Assembly: GCA_965221345.1 (NCBI GenBank)
Contig: CBDCSD010000002.1
Span: 3,348,001-3,412,000, forward strand
Direction: 5' to 3'
From: Bin5 sp965221345
Lineage (GTDB): Bacteria; Chloroflexota; Anaerolineae; Caldilineales; Caldilineaceae
Length of the DNA: 64,000 nucleotides
Under the pieces are notes generated by a model, which made no database searches, was not told where the DNA came from, and was given only the letters and a program-made list of their open reading frames with translations. This document shows, in pieces, positions 60,367 to 64,000 of the stretch; position 1 is the stretch's first letter, and every line of letters begins with the position of its first letter. A program made the translations under genes and the position numbers.

Positions 60367-62736
60367 ATGAACAGTTATACTTATCGATTTGACGAAGAGT
60401 CCGATAGCCCCACTCCTGTCGAACAGCTGATGACCGATGCTGCAGCAGAAACAGCCTCTGCTACGGCTTTCGACTGGCAGGCGGACCCTTCTTTCGAAAC
60501 GACCATGCCACCCGTCTCCGCCTACCCGCCCTCCCAAACATCCCTTGCCAATCTCTCGCTCGACGAGTTAGCGGATTCACCGGCCATCTACAACCGCGAA
60601 CTGAGCTGGTTGGATTTCAACTGGCGTGTCCTCTACGAAGCGCTCGATGAGCGCAACCCGCTCCTCGAGAGGCTCAAGTTCATCGGTATCACCAGTAGCA
60701 ATCTGGATGAATTCTTCCGCAAGCGGGTCGGGGGCCTGAAACGACAACATGCCGCTGGCGTCGCCAATCTGAAACTTCACGGCTGGACACCCGACTTTCA
60801 GATGCGCATCATCGCCCGCCACGTGCGCGCCATGGTTCAGTGTCAGGCACATGCACTCCTGAACGAAATCCTGCCTGGGCTGCGTGCAGAGGGTATGCGT
60901 CTCGTCACCTACGACGAACTGCCTGGCCAACAGCAGGATGCCTTGGCCGCCTTCTTCCGCAAAGAAATATACCCGATTCTGACGCCTCTTGCTGTAGACC
61001 CAGGCCACCCCTTTCCTTTTATCAGTAATCTCAGCCTCAGCCTCGCCGTAGAAATGCGAGACCCCGTCAACCGCGAGATCCGGTTCGCCAGAGTCAAAGT
61101 TCCTTCCAACCGGGCCCGCTGGGTTATGGTCAACGACTCGCTTGATTTTGTTCCCCTGGAACAGGTGATTACGCACAATTTGGCGCTTCTTTTTCCTGGC
61201 ATGGAACTTATCGCCACCTATCCTTTCCGCGTGACCCGAAACGCCGATATCGCTCGCAGCGAAGATGAGGCCGACGACCTCCTCTCCATGATCAGCGAGG
61301 AGTTGCGCGAACGCCGCTTTGCCCCCATCGTCCGCCTGGAAGTTGCCGAGTCGATGCCGGACGACATCCGCGCCGTTCTGATGCAAGAGATGGAACTGCA
61401 CGACACCGATGTCTATTCCCATGAAGGTCCTCTGGGCGTGGCAGACCTGCTGCCGCTCTCCGATGTCAATTTGCCCCATCTGAAAAATCAGCCTTGGACC
61501 CCCCAGACACATCCCGCGTTTTCTGGCGTCGGCAGCCTAACCCGGCCTGCCGACATATTTTCCATTATTAGAAAAGGTGATGTGCTGGTCCACCACCCTT
61601 ACCACAGTTTTGCCACTAGCACACAGGCTTTCATCGAAGCGGCTGCCAGGGACCCGCAGGTTCTGGCGATCAAACAGACGCTTTACCGGACCAGCTCCGA
61701 CTCTCCGGTCGGCCGCGCCTTGATCCAGGCCGCGGAGCGGGGCAAACAAGTGGCCGTCCTGGTTGAACTGAAGGCCCGTTTCGATGAAGAGCGAAACATC
61801 GAATGGGCGCGAACCCTAGAAGACGCAGGCGTCCACGTGGCCTATGGTCTCGTCGGATTGAAGACACATACCAAGACGACAATTGTTGTGCGCGAGGAAG
61901 AGGATGGTATACAGGTCTATGCCCACATCGGTACCGGCAACTATAATCCGAAGACCGCCGGGCTCTACACTGACCTGGGGCTCCTGACCGCTCGTCCCGA
62001 GGTCGGAGCGGATCTGATGGACCTATTTAACTTTCTGACCGGTTACAGCCGCCAACGTCACTTCCGACGGCTTCTCGTCGCTCCTGTCAACATGCGGGAC
62101 AGGTTTGTGGAATTGATCGATACCGAGGCGGCAAATGCGCTTGCCGGTCGGCCCTCCGGCATCACCGCCAAAATGAACGGGCTTGATGACGCCGTCATAG
62201 TGCGTGCGCTATATCGCGCCAGTCAGGCGGGTGTGCCTATCCGTCTGATCGTGCGCGGCAACTGCCGTATCCAACCGGGTATTGCCGGAATCAGCGACAA
62301 CATCGAAGTAATAAGCGTAATTGGCCGCTTTCTCGAGCACCACCGCATTTACTCCTTTGTCAACGACGGCCAGCCCCGCTATTTCATTGGCAGCGCCGAC
62401 TGGATGTCGCGAAATCTGATCGCCCGTGTCGAGGCGATCGTACCGGTAGAAGAGCCAGCGCTGCAGGAGCAGTTGCAGCGCATCTTGGACTGTTGTCTGG
62501 AAGACAGGCGTCAGTCCTGGACATTGCAGAACGATGGCTTGTACCATAGACGTGAGGAACAGCTAGCACCGAACGGCAGCGCCGTTGGCCGGCCGGAGGG
62601 GGAGACGCCTGGCCCCCAAGACTCCCTGGAAACAGCCGCGACCCGCCTCCAAAACGGGATTGAACACGCGTCCCGCAAGTTCGGCTGCCAGCAAGCGCTG
62701 ATGGACTGGACGCAGTACAGCCTTGGACAGCTCTAG
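60367..62736 (+). CDS. ppk1: Polyphosphate kinase (PPK1)
   Basis: Reversibly polymerises the gamma-phosphate of ATP into polyphosphate. It has 789 residues from the ATG at 60367 (GGAG 10 bases upstream); the preceding in-frame stretch to 60019 overlaps the TPR gene and is non-homologous. The N-terminal 60 residues are variable, then YNRELSWLDFNWRVLYEA and GITSSNLDEFFRKRV. The first catalytic domain contains LVHHPYHSFATSTQAFIEAA and the phosphorylated His501 in LKTHTKTTIVV, then HIGTGNYNPKTA. The second holds HHRIYSFVNDGQPRYFIGSA. The extended C-terminus past residue 720 is typical of larger PPK1s. Confidence 0.96.
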   Translation: MNSYTYRFDEESDSPTPVEQLMTDAAAETASATAFDWQADPSFETTMPPVSAYPPSQTSLANLSLDELADSPAIYNRELSWLDFNWRVLYEALDERNPLLERLKFIGITSSNLDEFFRKRVGGLKRQHAAGVANLKLHGWTPDFQMRIIARHVRAMVQCQAHALLNEILPGLRAEGMRLVTYDELPGQQQDALAAFFRKEIYPILTPLAVDPGHPFPFISNLSLSLAVEMRDPVNREIRFARVKVPSNRARWVMVNDSLDFVPLEQVITHNLALLFPGMELIATYPFRVTRNADIARSEDEADDLLSMISEELRERRFAPIVRLEVAESMPDDIRAVLMQEMELHDTDVYSHEGPLGVADLLPLSDVNLPHLKNQPWTPQTHPAFSGVGSLTRPADIFSIIRKGDVLVHHPYHSFATSTQAFIEAAARDPQVLAIKQTLYRTSSDSPVGRALIQAAERGKQVAVLVELKARFDEERNIEWARTLEDAGVHVAYGLVGLKTHTKTTIVVREEEDGIQVYAHIGTGNYNPKTAGLYTDLGLLTARPEVGADLMDLFNFLTGYSRQRHFRRLLVAPVNMRDRFVELIDTEAANALAGRPSGITAKMNGLDDAVIVRALYRASQAGVPIRLIVRGNCRIQPGIAGISDNIEVISVIGRFLEHHRIYSFVNDGQPRYFIGSADWMSRNLIARVEAIVPVEEPALQEQLQRILDCCLEDRRQSWTLQNDGLYHRREEQLAPNGSAVGRPEGETPGPQDSLETAATRLQNGIEHASRKFGCQQALMDWTQYSLGQL

Positions 62737-62778
62737 GGCTCCTTTTCCCTTTTCTAATGACTCTTAAGATGTAACATC

Positions 62779-64000
62779 ATGCCCAGTCTGACCGAAAGCG
62801 TGGATGTTCGTCGGCTTACGACCAATAGCAGACTTGAACCGAGAGCGAAGTCAACTCTCGGACAGTTTATGACTCCGCGCCCTGTTGCTCGGTTCATGGC
62901 CTCACTTTTCGGCCAAGCAGGGAGCGGGCCAATAAAGCTACTTGACGCTGGCGCCGGCGTAGGCTCCTTGACAGCGGCATTTGTGGAAGAATTCTGTCAG
63001 CGGGACAGCCACGTCTCTTCAATTGTTGCTACAGCTTACGAAGTTGATCCCATCATGGAAGAAGCTCTCAAGACAACGCTTGCAGAATGCGGTCAAGTTT
63101 GCCAAAGCGCTGGCATCAGGTTTGACTCTCACCTGTCTAAAGAGGACTTTGTCCAGTCCGGCACTTCGCAGCTTCTTACCAGTCCTGGTCCGCTATTTCC
63201 CGAAACCTCGACCGCATCAAAGTTTACACATGCAATATTGAACCCACCTTACAAGAAGATCCACAGCGATTCCACTCATAGGCAGCTACTACGGTCCGCC
63301 GGCATTGAAACAAGCAATCTCTACGCCGGCTTTCTCTCTTTGGTTATCAGAATGCTTGAGAATAACGGTGAAATGGTGGCGATTACACCTCGCAGTTTCT
63401 GCAATGGCCCCTACTTCAAGCCATTTCGAAAACTATTGATTGAGAAGATGAGTCTGAGGCAGATTCATGTTTTCGAGAGTCGAACGGACGCATTTAGAGA
63501 TGATGATGTTCTGCAAGAAAGCGTCATTATCCACGCAGTGAGAAACCAGCCACAGTCTGAAGTCACAATCTCGGTATCCGAGGACGCAGGTTTTTCCAGG
63601 CTGAGGAGCCGCAATGTCGACTTCGCCGAAATTATTGTCCCGCAGGCCCCGGAGCCATTCATCCACATTATCACCGACAATAGGGACCTGCGATTCGTCG
63701 AGCGCATGTACTCCTTGCCTAATACCTTGAACAGTCTAGGGATCAATTCATCAACGGGTCCGGTTGTCGACTTCAGGCACAGAGAGTATCTCCGCATGGA
63801 ACCAGAACCCGGAACCGTACCGATGATCTATCCGGCCCATTGCAGAGGCCACTTTGTTGCCTGGCCGGTGAGCAATGGCAAAAAGCCTAATGCCATCATT
63901 GCGGACGAGCAAGTGAAAAAGTGGTTGTATCGAAACGGCCATTTCACAGTCGTGCGTCGATTCTCGTCGAAAGAGGAGCGCCGCCGAGTCGTTGCCTCCA
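62779..64000 (+). CDS. Eco57I/TaqI-type adenine-specific DNA methyltransferase, 5' part
   Basis: N6-adenine DNA methyltransferase running off the right edge (407 codons visible). Start at the ATG at 62779, with no strong ribosome site. LGQFMTPRPVARFMASLF (about 29-46) and KLLDAGAGVGSLTAAFVEEF are the SAM-binding motifs X and I, and HAILNPPYKKIHS holds the catalytic NPPY (about 155-158). A following region (ITPRSFCNGPYFKPFRKLLI) fits motif VI-VIII. Family members are paired with a type II restriction endonuclease, often of the BsuBI/PstI kind. It sits 42 bases after ppk1 and its base use is less GC-rich than its neighbours, suggesting recent acquisition. Confidence 0.88.
   Translation, partial: MPSLTESVDVRRLTTNSRLEPRAKSTLGQFMTPRPVARFMASLFGQAGSGPIKLLDAGAGVGSLTAAFVEEFCQRDSHVSSIVATAYEVDPIMEEALKTTLAECGQVCQSAGIRFDSHLSKEDFVQSGTSQLLTSPGPLFPETSTASKFTHAILNPPYKKIHSDSTHRQLLRSAGIETSNLYAGFLSLVIRMLENNGEMVAITPRSFCNGPYFKPFRKLLIEKMSLRQIHVFESRTDAFRDDDVLQESVIIHAVRNQPQSEVTISVSEDAGFSRLRSRNVDFAEIIVPQAPEPFIHIITDNRDLRFVERMYSLPNTLNSLGINSSTGPVVDFRHREYLRMEPEPGTVPMIYPAHCRGHFVAWPVSNGKKPNAIIADEQVKKWLYRNGHFTVVRRFSSKEERRRVVAS

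Noticed and set aside
60577..61512. 311-codon minus-strand open frame
   Set aside because: Antisense to ppk1.

Overview
The window looks like a chromosomal segment of a Chloroflexota bacterium, probably near the Anaerolineae/Caldilineales. I infer this from overall family content: a Tat-signal sugar-binding protein, multiplied phytanoyl-CoA-dioxygenase-like and sulfatase genes, a seven-gene Mrp antiporter operon, a deazaflavin (F420)-type oxidoreductase and several small conserved proteins. No rRNA or taxonomic marker was compared. There is one tRNA (Leu, UAA), no CRISPR array, no insertion sequence and no prophage.

Layout. 1-790: 5' part of a peptide-type ABC binding lipoprotein with an apparent frameshift. 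1.2-12.8 kb is mostly housekeeping: tRNA-Leu, MltG transglycosylase, two GDP-deoxyhexose enzymes, a DUF4062-like protein, a Nudix hydrolase, PheT, RNase Z, a YfcE-type phosphoesterase and a LysM lipoprotein. 12.8-29.4 kb is a run of genes all on the minus strand that reads as a carbohydrate-use island: PhyH oxygenase, two paralogous FGly sulfatases, DegT aminotransferase, CUT1 sugar ABC transporter (binding protein and two permeases), polysaccharide-deacetylase-like enzyme, an alkaline-phosphatase-superfamily hydrolase with Thr at the nucleophile position, Gfo/Idh/MocA dehydrogenase, a second PhyH oxygenase and an ALDH7-type aldehyde dehydrogenase. A likely reading is import and stripping of a sulfated, possibly amino- or deoxy-, sugar followed by oxidation; the substrate cannot be read from the sequence.

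29.5-37.9 kb is mixed: deazaflavin oxidoreductase, PyrK-like iron-sulfur flavoprotein, P1 peptidase overlapping SufE, a 65-residue protein with a structured leader, a methyltransferase, and molybdenum-hydroxylase accessory genes (two XdhC-type proteins and a MobA-like nucleotidyltransferase) split by terC. 38.2-41.9 kb is smc. 42.1-44.8 kb encodes a membrane-anchored protein of six DUF4399-like His-containing repeats ending in a c-type haem domain, the most unusual single gene here. 45-47 kb has two small genes with good promoters and yccF. 47.6-54.5 kb is mrpABCDEFG, followed 10 bases later by an FGGY sugar kinase. The right end holds an MFS exporter, a CPBP protease, a TPR protein, polyphosphate kinase and the 5' part of an adenine-DNA methyltransferase that probably opens a restriction-modification locus beyond the window.

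Regulatory signals recur in a consistent form: sigma-70-like boxes with TATACT/TATAAT -10 elements, several of them extended (TGnTATAAT), and two genes whose -10 ends six bases before the start codon, which predicts leaderless mRNAs. All functional names rest on family motifs read by eye; no database search was run.
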